Part shown: in pieces, positions 24,720 to 36,430 of the stretch | Position numbering within the stretch: position 1 is the first letter of the stretch | Layout: each line of letters starts with the position of its first letter | Assembly: GCF_051401765.1 (NCBI RefSeq) | Contig: NC_135073.1 | Span: 2,976,001 to 3,040,000, forward strand | DNA: 64,000 nt | Origin: Calliopsis andreniformis | Taxonomy: Eukaryota > Arthropoda > Insecta > Hymenoptera > Andrenidae | Direction: 5' to 3' | Made by a program: the position numbers and the translations under genes | The notes under the pieces: generated by a model | What the model was told of the DNA's origin: nothing | Databases searched by the model: none | What the model saw: the letters and a program-made list of their open reading frames with translations, nothing else

Positions 24720-25320
24720 AAACTCACTATGTCGTGTACCGGCACCAGGGGAAACGTGGTCCAGGCAGGCTGCCGTCACCGATAGAACACCACTCGACGA
24801 GGAGAGCCGGCTTCTCCCTGTCAGCTGGAGAAATCGTTCTCGTGGCCGCTCGTATCCCTCCGTTTGCGTGCGCAGACTCGGCCCGGTTTCCCTCGCGTTC
24901 GCGAAACGATCGTGCAAGGGCCCTGTGGCTATCGGGACACGCACAACTCGCGCACAGAGGACCAGACAGAGAGAGGGAGGCGAAAGAGAATCTCGGAGAT
25001 TTGAAACGGCGGGCGTGGCGTTTCGCGACCGACTGGCAGACTGCTGGCCACCGGATGTCGCCACCAGACCGTTGCCGATGACTCACGTCACCCTCGTCTG
25101 GCTCTCGGCTTGATTGGTCCTTTCGCAACCCCCACCCCACGCTCGGTCATCGCTCGGGGCCCCCGTTCGCCCCTCTGGCCGCCGTGCGCTCTGTGGCCCG
25201 CTCACCGTCTGGGCTGCCCTGCGCCGGCGAAAAGATACCGATCTGGTACGTCACGTACCAGGATCCATGGAATCGCGTGGATCTTTGGATTTTAGGCTAG
25301 GTGAGCGGCTGCAGCTGCTG
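24720..25320. promoter_or_regulatory. CpG-rich island, candidate promoter or first exon
   Basis: The most GC- and CpG-rich stretch of the window; at 25141-25200, 47 of 60 bases are G or C. Frames are open on both strands, as expected from composition, and none resembles a known protein. It contains an inverted CCAAT-type box (GATTGG, near 25113) and a CRE-like ACGTCAC element at 25247. On the + strand an ATG at 25267 opens a short frame (MESRGSLDFRL) that reaches a good splice donor, CTAG|GTGAGC, at 25300/25301. This is the best candidate in the window for a transcription start, either for a + strand gene with an 11-codon first coding exon or, on the other strand, for an upstream exon of the PP2C gene. 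No TATA box stands out. Inference only. Confidence -1.
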
Positions 25321-25324
25321 ATGG

Positions 25325-25775
25325 GAGTTTCGATCTCAACTTCGAAGGAATTTCAAGTTTCTCGAGAGTATGAAGATTTCAATCACTTTGAACATGATTC
25401 GAAGTCTGAGACTGTTGAAAGCCTTGAAAGTCAACTTGAATTTTTCTGACTTTCTTTAAGAATTTATGTTAATGGTACTATTTAGATTAACACACATATT
25501 GGAAATGCTTTTAAGATATTGAATCATTAGCCAGTTCACAAGACTTATTGGATCGTTCAAAAATTCTGAATTATCAAGGCTTCCAAGGCACTAAAACTTT
25601 CAAGACTGTGAAGACTCAAGTTACTAAAATTTAAGATTCAAGACTTATCAAGATTTTTAAGAGCTCTACACTTCCAATCATGTTCGAAGTGATTCAAATT
25701 TTTCGTCACGTAACTAGTATAAAGATTTGAAGCGATTTGAAATGTTTCAGTTGTCATCACTATTTAAAAGTTGTT
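25325..25775 (+). repeat. Long dispersed repeat, left arm of a distant inverted pair
   Basis: The sequence from CGATCTCAACTTCGAA to TTGTCATCACTATT aligns along its whole length, with roughly one difference in every three to four bases, to the reverse complement of 32765-33210. Shared blocks include GGAAATGCTTTTAAGAT (near 25500) and CGAAGTGATTC (near 25690). The interior is rich in TTCAAGACT-type words. No coding capacity. The family is unknown to me. Confidence -1.
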
Positions 25776-27785
25776 CACTACCCGGAAGAGAAACATATGA
25801 AGGGATTTCTTATGAGAAAGTTGAAGCGTCTGAAAAATTGCCAACATGCTTCCCCATAAAAGCTCATGGTTTCCATATGTAGGTTCCTACTTCATGTTTA
25901 TTTATACACATATAGATATAGATACACATGTACAAGCTGAACTGTAACGTATTTGTAGGTCCATATTTTTATTTCACAAGTTTCTTTAGTAAATGTACTT
26001 AAATTTTCGAACATCGATGTATTAAAAATCCCGCGAATTACAATATGGATATGTTAAATACACATGCCCTTAAATACGTGTGAAATAATACACGTGTATT
26101 TAAATGTATATATAATGATTCACGTGAAATAATACACAGATACAGCTGTACTTAAAATTACAGGTTCGAAATACGAATACATGTAATATACATTCCAAAT
26201 CCTAATCACTTCTTGTTTAGTGCCGTCCTCACTGAGAGTTACTAGAGGCAAATGAGTTTTGATTTGATGCATCTAATCAATACAATTCAAAATCTGATAA
26301 TTATCGGATACTAAGTAAAAGTGAGATTTTCTATGCTATACATGTTTAACATCATGGCTACACTCAATGCAACATTCAACGCATACACCATAAACAAACT
26401 GAAAAAATAAAAGCAGTAAATCACACACAGATTGTGTTGTATGCGCTTGAATGTTGGGTCCAGCCACAGCATCAAACATGTGTAAGCAATCCTACAACTT
26501 AACAATTTGTTGATGGAATACGAGCAGACTCATTTTCTATATGAATGGTTTCAAACTTCAAATCCATATGTACAGGGTGTGTGGCTACAGATGGAGGAAA
26601 ATTTAAAGAATAATTCTAGATTCTACACATTCAACTTTCTCATAAATGAATAAACATTGGTAAGATAAATAATAACGACGTGTTGTATGATGCGAGGGTT
26701 TTGTACTGAGATTGAGAATCATTTCATTCGCTTTATGCTACCTGATAAGTTAAAACGTCTACTCTTAAACAATATACACAAATGTTCAATCGTTAACAAT
26801 GAAACTATGCTGTCAACAGAAAATTGCAACGATATCGTGTTGCTGGAACTTGGCGAGTGCTTGAATGATCAGGAATAAGGATTTTAAAGGATTCGGTTCT
26901 AATCTTTCTTTCGATCCGCTGCTCCTCAGCCTTGATGCTACTAGTAGCTGTCGTAATTTGAGAGGGTGGCTTAAGACACGGAGTAGCAAACACTCGCATG
27001 CAGCCAGTGAACTTCCGCGCAAGCGCGAATATATTGTGCATTTATAAAAAGAATTTGTATGGACACTCGTGATGGGAAAGATGGCCATGATTCATGATTT
27101 ACTGATTTTGTACCTTGCTGGCAATAGGAATGTGTTTTCAGTAAGAGAAGGTCGTAATCAGGACGAGTATTTTTACAGTGAAATGTGGAGGATGGATATA
27201 AATAAATCGTAGAATATTAGCTATTATATAAATGGACAGTTTTTCAGAAGATATGAATAATAATATAATTTGAATAATATTTCTGCTATACAGAGTGGAC
27301 TGTCTGAATAGTGACATCAATAATGATTCCGATAATTTATAATAACATGACCTTCGCGTGACCTTGACTATGGAAAACTAATAAAAGTGGAACAGTTGAT
27401 GCAAACAGTGAAATAACAGCGACAGAAACATTGACACAAAATTTATTTTAAGAAACACTCAAGATGATGTTTATTAATTTTAATATATTTTTGTTCATTG
27501 TGGGTGATCTCATAGAGCATGAATTATTTCCTAGTATTCCTTATGTTTCTACCAATGTACGTACTATTATTTAACTCTTGAGTAATATCAGTAAATTTCC
27601 TTCTTTTAATTTCAATACTAACACTTCTTACCAGTTATTTCATTTATAAAATATAAGTGTATGTACTTCTAATGCTCATAGTTGAATACAATTTCACTAA
27701 ACTATGTTGAAGAATAAATATTATCAGAATTAACAACAAAAAAAAACAATTCTTTTATCGTCTTTAGATTGTACTTTTTCTTAAA

Positions 27786-27835
27786 TACAGTCAACCCTCC
27801 TATAACGCAATTAATTCGTATCGCGTTATAAGAAA
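27786..27835. mobile_element. Pogo/Tigger-like transposon terminus
   Basis: TACAGTCAACCCTCCTATAA resembles the ends of pogo/Tigger-type elements (TA followed by CAGT and a CCTC word). It runs into a small hairpin, TATAACGC and GCGTTATA, at 27801-27830. The partner end was not found, so this is a solo or decayed terminus. Confidence -1.
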
Positions 27836-30611
27836 CTCAGAATTAGCGTAAATTAGAATAATTCGTACCGTGTCATATGGAAAAAAGGGAAATTTCCCAT
27901 TAATTTCAACCTGAGAAGTGTACGTACTATAAGGACATCGCAGTTTTAAGATACTCTTCAGAATAACCACTGTTACCGAGGCCAGAGTAAGCAAAGTAGG
28001 TGAACGTGTGGTGCACAGAGTTTACGATATACCAATTTTGGGGACACGAAACTCAACTTCTGGGACGATAACCGGAACTCGCAAAGAAGTCACGTATCAC
28101 CGGCTAACCACCAACCAGCTTCATGCATATTGATACGCGAAATGTTCCAAACAACTTTCGTTCGTCCATTCTTCCTTCTGGATCAGCATTCGACATTCTC
28201 GTCGCGTTGGGGGAAACAATGCTCCCTTCCCTTCTGTGCAACACGAACCATGCGTTACACTGACCCCCCTTCATCTTTCACCACACTACACACATTATCG
28301 AACCCTGCCATTTTTGTCCCTCCCTCGCCATCTCTGCCCATTCCTCATTGTTATTATAACGTTTCGTTTATTCGTGTCTATTTACATATGTATGGAGGTG
28401 GCACGTCATCTGAGACGATAAGCTTCGCAAAATTTTGCTATTGACGTTCTAGATGCCCGTACGGGTCGATTAATAGAGCGTGGTATCGCGAAGAATCCAC
28501 GATTATAGCTTTCTACGATTATGCAGATTGACCTCTGCAGTCGTATGAGTCATGGGGGATCGGAAAGTTTATTTCGTTATTTCTTGGTGCTGTAACTGGT
28601 ATCAATTATATAGGGTAGTTTATGAGGAACTGGACCAATATCGACAATAAATTGGTACACCATTCTAATACTGTTTTGAAAGTGATTTAATCCTTCGTTA
28701 GCAATCTGGGTATTTTAAAGCGCAGAGCATTGCTACTCGTGAAGTTCTTCGCGAAATTTAAAAAGAAACTGAAAGAATCGGTGTAACATTCACGAACGAA
28801 AACTATTAGACGATGTTCTAGAAATATTGAAATGTGACACAGAATTTCTATAGACACAAATCTCTGGCAGTTAGTAAAAAGCTGGTTGCTGGTGAAGCGT
28901 GAACTTCTTATTTATCCGTGTTAACAGACGCTGTAAAATGCAACAGAAAAAGAAAAATAATGTAGGTACTTGTTACTTTGAAAGATTTCAAAAAAAGCAT
29001 CTAATTCTGCGAAAACAATTTTTACTGAACCTCGCTCTAACTTCTAAGATGTTTAAATTATATCTTAAATTTTTCTCATACTATCTGAAATGAAGGAAAT
29101 TACCATGTTATTTTTATTTTAATAATGTACAATAATGCATAAATTTCTAATCTGTAACTCTTTTCTTGTGTATAAATTCATAAATCAAAAAAAGTAAAAT
29201 AATGTTTACACATAGTTCGGATAATAAGTATGTGAAATAAAACGCAATATTTTCGAAGAGTAGAAGTTTCAGATAGCATATCAGAATATGTAAGTGAAAA
29301 TTTTCCGATTGTCAAGATCATTTCAAGATCACTTACATTATTTTAAACTGTACGTAGAATATTTTGTTCTACATGGTAGTAAAGCGTAACGAAACCCTAT
29401 ACAAGTAGATTCAGTATTGCAGAACAATGGAACATGGGGTGGTAGGGGATGATGAAACAAAAATGTTTTGCTTCATCAACATATTAACTTGGTCAACAAA
29501 TATCTTTGAACTCATTAATAAGAAATCAATTTGTCATTATTAAAATTAATTTATTTTTCAATATTTTATGTGTTGTCCATAGTTTTCTAAAACTATCTAC
29601 TGTGATAAATGCAGGTTATTTTTCCTTTTTCTTTTAGCAATAAATATACAAATTACAAAAAATCAATAATTTTATAATTTGAAATGATCTTCACAACTTT
29701 CAATAATTTTGCCTTATTTATCATTTTAGCCACATTTGAAAGCTGGAAAAGAGTGGGAAAGAATTTATATTTAAAATGAAGATATTACTGGACTAAATTA
29801 AGAGTACCAAATTAATTTGAATACCTACTAATTAATATCGTTAAGCAATTTATTCTTGTAAAGGTGATAGCAAATCGCGTTGATAATTGTAATGCTTTAA
29901 AGTTTTGTTATTTAAAAATAAATGGACAATGGAGAAGAAAAGATTTTTGTCTGTCTATCATTCTTTGCTCAATTGACATAATTTTGAATTTTCCTGTATG
30001 GTGGCCATTAGTGATCATTAGTATTTAAGTTGACTATGTACTGATCATTATAAATTCATCTGAATAATCTGTCAGGAACCTGTACTCCTTAAGTGGTACA
30101 AATATCGATATAAGAATATCCATTAGATAGTAATAATACTGTCAATTATACTCTGTATGTGTAATTTTAATTGGCCAATTCAAACGCCAATTAACATTAA
30201 GTAATTAACATTATTGGTAAATAGTAGGCTGCGATTCAATCTTCTCTTATAATGCAGTTACAGTTTATTTAAGCCAATATGTCAATTAAATTGAGTATAC
30301 CTTAAGTGTTATCGCTTAATAAAAGGTTAAATATTACAAAAGATTTTTGTAATTTTTGTATTTTCGTAATATTAGTAACTCTCGTTTATATTGATCCATG
30401 TCCCAATTGTATCACATACGAGATCCCGGAGATAAAGCTGTACACACAGTTGAACTAACAATGAGTCACTGACTCCGTATGTTGGGAACTGACCATTCTT
30501 ACAGATTACGCCATATCGTTGAATAAACAGAATAATATAAACTAAATATAACATAGTCTACATATGAAATAGAAGACTTAAGATACCTCGTCAGTCGTTA
30601 ATTTCTTAATA

Positions 30612-30650
30612 CAGTAAAACTTTGATTAACCGAGTCTCAATTACTCACGG
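30612..30650. mobile_element. Pogo/Tigger-like transposon terminus, second
   Basis: CAGTAAAACTTTGATTAACC with GAGTCTC following resembles pogo-type terminal repeats (CAGT...ATTA..CGAG). A similar decayed word, GGAACTTCGAATAGCTGAGT, occurs near 23360. No transposase frame is nearby and the second end is not visible. Confidence -1.
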
Positions 30651-30772
30651 TCTGTTTTATTCAGAATTAATGTTATTCGGTGTAATAACAGTCAGAGTCG
30701 AATAGACTACTGATTAAAACTGTACATCTAATTTAATAGTAATCTACTGAAAATAATAAAATTAATGATCAA

Positions 30773-30865
30773 GAAGGTACTATTATTGTCCCACGAGAAA
30801 TCCTCTGCAAAGCATTGCCCCTAATGCTTTCCAGAGGACTTCTCCTGGGGGACGAATAGTACTTC
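30773..30865. ncRNA. Compact 93-nt hairpin, candidate microRNA precursor or MITE core
   Basis: The left arm (GAAGGTACTATTATTGTCCC, then GAGAAATCCTCTGCAAAGCA) pairs almost completely with the right arm, whose reverse complement reads GAAGTACTATTCGTCCCCC then GAGAAGTCCTCTGGAAAGCA. Small bulges lie around the GTCCC block, and the terminal loop is about 6 bases (GCATT-GCCCCT-AATGC). Stem length and isolated position fit a microRNA precursor, and the element is less AT-rich than its flanks. Against this, the loop is short and no known microRNA seed is recognised. Because the structure is symmetric, either strand could be the source. A short foldback transposon is the main alternative. Confidence -1.
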
Positions 30866-32487
30866 AGATTGAACTTTCACGGTAAAATAAAACTACTTTT
30901 ACGAATGTCAAGAAATTTTATGTGTACCCCCATACCGTATTTTTAAACCTATATAGATCCATAATCGTTTGATTATTTTATATTTCAAAATAATTAAATG
31001 CGAAGTATCTAGTAAATTTTACGAGTGAAATTTCTTTGAAATGAAAGACCGGTAATGAGAAAAGTTGTACGATAAACTCTGTTTACTAAAAAGATCAAGG
31101 CCATAGAATAAGTGGCAGGCACAAGGACACCTTGAAATTTCACACATTTTTTTACGAGTCGTTGTAAACTTGATGACTCACCCGCTGCTTGAAGAACTAC
31201 TTTCGCTTTTTACTGTTTTGAATAGCTTACTATTATAAGTACCTAGATTGAACTATTTAAAAATTCAGTTATCGAGATAAGAGATTGCCAAACGTTTAAT
31301 TACATAAGATTAAAATCATAGTATTTTCCCTTTTAAAAATATTTATTGGTATTAATTTTTCGAACTATTTCATTTTTACCGAATACAATTGCTTCTAAAA
31401 TGGTAATATAATTTGAACTTCTTTTATTTGTTCCTTTTTAATGAAATTTTTATTTTAATACATTATGAAATAAAAGAATTGCTTATTATAATATCAAACT
31501 TAAAACATTATTGCACTTTCCATTTTCCTTGACTTACTTCCCATCCTTTTTAATCCACTGACCAATAAAATGTATGTCGCGAAGATATTAAGTAGATAGG
31601 TATGTCTTCAAAGAACCAGCTGTGCTCTCTGTACGGAGTATCACAAAATTCGGGGACACGGACATCAAAGCATTCGACATAACACTTTTGTCTCTTTATA
31701 CATGTCTTTTGTGAACTCTAAACTCCATATATTTCGGTTCTTATATATTCGCAACTTTGATGTTTTATACATGCATTCTCCTTGCACTATTTTTAAGAAT
31801 TTCGTTTAAGCACTACTGGATACATGCAAAAGTTCTTTTTGTTAAAATAGTAGACAGTATATGTACATGTATAGTAAAAACAAGTATCAATTTTTATCAA
31901 AATTATGTCCACTTTGGTTACTTGAATCATTTCTTCAAAATATCAGCTAGATTAACCTATGCTATTTTGGCAGATGTTAATGAAAACTCATTTATCAATT
32001 AAGGGTAGTTAAAATACTGAACCTAGATATTATTAAATCATTAAATCCGATTCATTTGATTCATAAAGGAAACTTTATGCCCTGTTGGCCGAGAAGAGAT
32101 TTTTATAGAAATAAAAGAAAACCGTTTGATAGATTATTTTCATTTTCGAAGTCTACATATTAGCTCATTAGCCAAATCAAGTATCTCTGCAAAACAAAAA
32201 TATTTATATTTATATTAATATAAAGAGTTTAGTATCAACCAAGTGCATTGGTACTAAAATTTTTAAAAAATTCAAAAACAGTTACTTTGTCTTGTGAATA
32301 ACTCATACATGTTTAAAATTTTAATAGAAAGTATTGATCATTTTTAAAAGTAGACGGAGTTATCGAAGAATATTCAAGGAAAAAATTTCTTGAGGGAGAA
32401 TACTATACATTTTCTGTACTACATGAGTATACTTAGGGCATACAAGGTGAATTGTACACACCAAATTTAAACTGTTTAGAGAGATTG
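30866..32487. other. AT-rich non-coding DNA
   Basis: No supportable gene. A + frame of 81 aa at 31757-32002 is AT-rich and has no recognised domain. A GGGGACACGGACAT word near 31654 resembles words near 28040 and 63730 and may be a shared repeat fragment. Confidence -1.
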
Positions 32488-32654
32488 TTAACACGTTCCG
32501 TGCAACGTGTGCCGTTTTTGGTACACGTCTGAAACTCCGTAAATTGCTGTTTACGCGCTATCGCGTAAGACATTTGTGCTCAGTTAACGGTGAGCTGCCT
32601 GGCTAGCAGTTTTGAGATAGTATGTCAGTTTTATCTCGGCACGGAACGTGTTAA
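32488..32654. mobile_element. piggyBac-type MITE, 159 bp between TTAA sites
   Basis: TTAA at 32488-32491 is followed by CACGTTCCGTGC, and the exact reverse complement GCACGGAACGTG is followed by TTAA at 32651-32654. Perfect 12-bp terminal inverted repeats next to a duplicated TTAA are the hallmark of piggyBac-type transposition. The 159-bp body has no coding capacity, so it would have needed a transposase supplied elsewhere. The perfect ends suggest a comparatively young insertion. Confidence -1.
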
Positions 32655-32764
32655 CTTATTTTCCAAGATGATGTAATTAACATTAAAACTGTACATTAAA
32701 TTTAATACAAAAGCATAAAAGATGAATGCTTTAGACTTTAGAACATAAAGAAAACAACCTACCA

Positions 32765-33210
32765 ATAGTGGTGACAACTGATATATTTCGAATCGTTTTG
32801 AATCGGTACATAAGAAATTCGAATCACTTCGAATATGTTCGAAGCTTAGAACCTGTCAAAGTCTTCATAAATCTTGAATCTAGAATTGTGATAGGTCTTA
32901 CGTTTTTGAAGTTTTGAAGGTTTTGGTGTATTCAAAGTCTTGATAGTTTTAAAAGTTTTTAGAGATTCAACAGATCTTGAGCGTTAGCTGATAATTCAAC
33001 ATCTTAAAAGCATTTCCAATATACATTTTTACCTAAGTAGCACTATTAACATAAAGTATTAAAGAAAATTTGTACAATTCGAATTATCTTCCAAGCCTTT
33101 GAAGAATGTTAGACTTTAAATCATATTCAAACTGATTCAAATCATCATAGCCTTGAAAAACTTCGATTCGTTTCGAAGTTGAGATTCGAACTGTCGTTAC
33201 TGCCTACGAA
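32765..33210 (-). repeat. Long dispersed repeat, right arm of a distant inverted pair
   Basis: The reverse complement of this stretch aligns to 25325-25775 along its full length: it starts with CGAATCTCAACTTCGAA, contains GGAAATGCTTTTAAGATG and CGAAGTGATTCGAA, and ends at CAGTTGTCACCACTATT. Both arms have a GC-rich island directly outside them, a symmetric arrangement that may or may not be coincidence. Confidence -1.
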
Positions 33211-33239
33211 AAGAACCTTGTCACCTTAGCAGTTTCGAC

Positions 33240-33780
33240 ATTGACAGATTTGTTAAAGGGAACTCGTAGGAGTCGCAAATAGGAAGCGTTGACTTGGAGC
33301 AACAGCCGCGGAGGGAATCGATGGATCATCGAGTTCCAACAACGGGCAGACCGGGTCAAACGTGACGTAATATCCGGACGACTTCACGACTGCAGAGGAA
33401 ACGCTCAAAGGGAATCGACGGAGCGTGCAGACACCACGCGTCGATCGCTTCTTCTCGCTTCTTCTCGCTTCCTCTCGCCTTCTCTCGGTTCTGCAGCTCT
33501 CGCCTTCCACTGGTGCCATTGCCACATTGCATTCCCCGCGAATGAATCACTAAGAATCTGACGTTGATACGCGAAAACGCGCGATCACCGGCCTCTCTGC
33601 GCTCCCTCCAGACGCCGCCAGACGTAAACGCCCCTTCACGCGATGAAGTTCGCGGAAGAAAGCGTCCTTTTGCTACATTGACGACCGTAACAGGGAAATC
33701 TACTCCGATACCAGTTTCTCTGATGATGAATGTGCTGCAGGCAACGAGAGATGATATCGCCCTGTGCTATCATTAGACTG
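33240..33780. other. GC-rich island beside the right repeat arm
   Basis: GC- and CpG-rich stretch with overlapping frames on both strands (90 aa plus, 90 and 64 aa minus, 70 aa plus); none is recognisable. It mirrors the 24.7-25.3 kb island relative to the inverted arms, but the two islands do not align by eye. Possible regulatory element. It contains the pyrimidine microsatellite listed next. Confidence -1.
33448..33490 (+). repeat. TTCTTCTCGC pyrimidine microsatellite
   Basis: Three to four imperfect copies of a 10-base CTTCTTCTCG unit, then CTTCCTCTCG and CCTTCTCTCG. The strand asymmetry (pure C/T apart from one G per unit) could form triplex DNA or serve as a GAGA-factor-like site on the other strand. 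Confidence -1.
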
Positions 33781-34404
33781 CGAAATGTTCGATGCAACTA
33801 GACCAAATAGGATTCTTGAAACGCTTATCGTTTAGACCATGACGCTGCACTCATTAGAAGTTCTTCGTGACATGTACAATCATTTTAATTTCAAATGGAA
33901 ACGATTTGAACGCTTGGATTACTATTGGCGCTTACAAGCGTGTAGATGGTTCATGCAGACCGTGCGTTGAACACCTATAGGCGTCGACGAATATAGAAAT
34001 AGTTAAGAGATAGGCATGTAGAATTTTCGCGCAGACAGGCGTAGGGAACGTATTTGAATTTTTGCACTGAAATTCTTGATGAGTTTCTTTTGAAGTTTAT
34101 TATGTGCTTTTTTTCATACGCTTTGATACGCCTGAATTTATTATTATTAACTTTACTATTGTTAAATTTTGAATTTACTATTAATAATTTATCATTTATT
34201 ATTAAGTGTATAAATTAAAATTACTCTATATGTTTGTTGAAAGTTTGTAATGCTTTTTTGTAACATTATAAGACTTTGTAACATGATTTATATTTGTTGC
34301 TGTTCTTTTTTCTGAAAATCAATATCACGTGATATTGCTAACATTCGAAATGTAATGGTCTTATGAATATTAAGTCTTTTGATACAGCTTGCTTCCAGTT
34401 TACA
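33781..34404. other. AT-rich non-coding DNA
   Basis: No gene or repeat can be supported. The sequence grades from moderately complex near the island to very AT-rich next to the retrotransposon 3' end. Confidence -1.
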
Positions 34405-35650
34405 ATATTTTTTTTTATTTTATTTAAGTTTCAAATCTCAGGTGAGATTTATTTGCTATACAGTGAAGTATGTGTACTTAACCATTTTATCTTAAAGTAA
34501 TGCAGATAGATAGCAAATACATAAGTTGTTTATACATTTGTATTAAATGTTTTAAAGAACGATACACGCGCACGCTGCAAAGTTGCCTTCAACAAGAAGA
34601 ACAGACATGGTGGTTGGTAGAAGTAATTTTAAACTACTTAGTTGCCGATACAGTTTAAATTTTTGAGATTCGTAAAGAGGACATTGCCAGACTGTATGGT
34701 CAATGTTTTGTTCATTATTGTTACATGGACATTTCGGGTTGTCTGTTAAGCCGTCTCGAAAAAGGAAAGAGGCTAAAGTAGCGGTTAGCTCTGCAGCGAT
34801 TGATCATAAGAATTCATTGACAGGGGATTTTTCTTATAAACTAAGGTTTAGATTTTTCAGTGTAAAAATTTTCAAAGTATTTTCTCGCTTTACTCATACC
34901 AAGGTCAGTAATATAGACTATTGTGTTATTGTTCATGGTCCACTTCCAGCCTTCGCAAAAATCCATGAAGGGAATGAGAGTTTGTGCATCAGAGTTTATG
35001 TTTCTCATTTTTTTAGCGACAGAATCAGCTACCTCATTTCTTAAAGTGTCAATATGAGAAGATATCTAGTAAAACTTGATGCAGCCCTGTTTATTCTTTA
35101 TCTGTTGGAATTCTAGGTATTTTTTCTTGATTGAAAAAATATACGGGTTAATTGTAATCCTTGCAGCTGGGTTGGTGATTTGTTTAAGAGTACTGAGTGG
35201 TGAGTTAGAAAAAAGAAAATTATTTAAATTTATATTATCAAGAGCAATATTGAGCGTCGTTGATCGCGACACATTCAGCAGTAAAAACAAATGAGTTTTG
35301 AATTAGAGACCTTTTATTAACTATATCTAGCTGGGGATATATACAGGCTGAGCTGACTGATGGAGACTCTGAACTTTTGCTCCCTCTCTAAGTCACTTTG
35401 AAGTTTTAAAACACTATATGTCCATAATTGATAAATATAAATTAGTAACAGGTGATTTCTTCAATTTTTAAGAAGTTAATAATGAAATAAAAGATACTCT
35501 AATTTATTAGATGTTGCCACTTGGAGAAATTGAGAAATATCGGTAAGTTAGGAGTATGGAATCTCCATGCCCTTGGCGATAAAAATAAAGCAGATTGATA
35601 GTAGGAGTGGCGCTAAGAATAAGTTTCGAAGTTTAGACAGCCTGATTTTT
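34405..35650 (-). mobile_element. Non-LTR retrotransposon 3' fragment (RNase H and zinc knuckle), decayed
   Basis: Read on the minus strand, the pieces are: a GSKSSESPSVSSACIY start of an RNase H domain near 35380-35330; FTAECVAINDA near 35285-35255, with the catalytic Glu; LKQITNPAARITINPYIFSI near 35190-35130; and RNEVADSVAKKM near 35045-35010, matching the GNExAD-type end of RNase H. A CPCNNNEQNIDHTVWQCP zinc-knuckle-like motif follows at 34676-34737. The order fits the C-terminal end of ORF2 in RNase H-bearing non-LTR elements. Several stops and frameshifts break it. An A-rich tail on the minus strand at about 34405-34430 marks the probable 3' end. The reverse transcriptase is missing or unrecognisable, so this is a 5'-truncated dead copy. 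The exact clade was not determined. Confidence -1.
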
Positions 35651-36430
35651 TACTCTTGTTCATATCTATAATACCTCTCTTAGTCTGGCCTTGTTTTTAA
35701 GGTCTTCAAAATTGATAAGGAACAAAGGATTTCAATAGCAATGATGGAGATTATTAGTTTGTCAGAAACTTTTCATTTAGAGCGAATCTAAATAATTACC
35801 ATGAGCTACCTACCAATTGTTATATAAGGTAGATCTCTGAAATATATTTGTTATTTTGAAAATTGGTTTAAAAGAAAAGAACTACTCATTTCACTTATTT
35901 TATGCGAATTTGCTAATATTAGTTGTACAGCGACAATAATAGATATTTAAAAATTTTTTATTTTAGTCTCTTAATAAAAATTTAGAATATTAGGTATAAT
36001 ACTTTTGCAGCCACTGACGAAGTTCGTCATAAATTTAAAATCTGTAACTTATTGTCATAAAATGTTAGTAATGAAATATTTTTTGAAGCCCAACGAGTAT
36101 AATCAATAAATCAAGTTATACAAGCAACGAATAAGCCTTAATAATTAGGGTTATTTAAACAGTAATCTTAAAGAAAAAAAAATCATATTAAATTTTAAAT
36201 ACATCCCTGAGGTATGACATTTTCACTTCCATTTTAACATTAGAATTCTAGGTCATGCAAAACAATGTAACTTTACAAAATTACTTGTGTTAAAAACTTA
36301 TGTAATTTTGCGATCAGAAAGATATAAGATTATTAACTATTATAAAAATTACCAAGTTTGTTTATTTCTACTAGAATAAATGAAGTTTAATATCAGAAGA
36401 GTGATTGTTCTATTACCCAAAACTTATTTT
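35651..36430. other. AT-rich non-coding DNA
   Basis: May contain unrecognisable upstream remains of the retrotransposon; otherwise nothing is visible. Confidence -1.

Larger units (their letters stand above)
25776..30772. other. Non-coding DNA between inverted repeat arms
   Basis: Mostly AT-rich. E-box CACGTG words with a shared GTGAAATAATACAC context occur twice near 26078-26145. A CAGGGTGTGTGG motif near 26574 looks like a transposon terminus. The patch 26800-27050 is open on both strands without a recognised product. The patch 28060-28560 is less AT-rich, with a Ser/Pro/Phe-rich 104-aa + frame that looks accidental. Pogo-like termini are listed separately. Confidence -1.

Noticed and set aside
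24699..25140. Overlapping frames of 81-137 aa on both strands
   Set aside because: Lie in the CpG-rich island where stops are rare; mutually exclusive, low-complexity peptides, no family resemblance.
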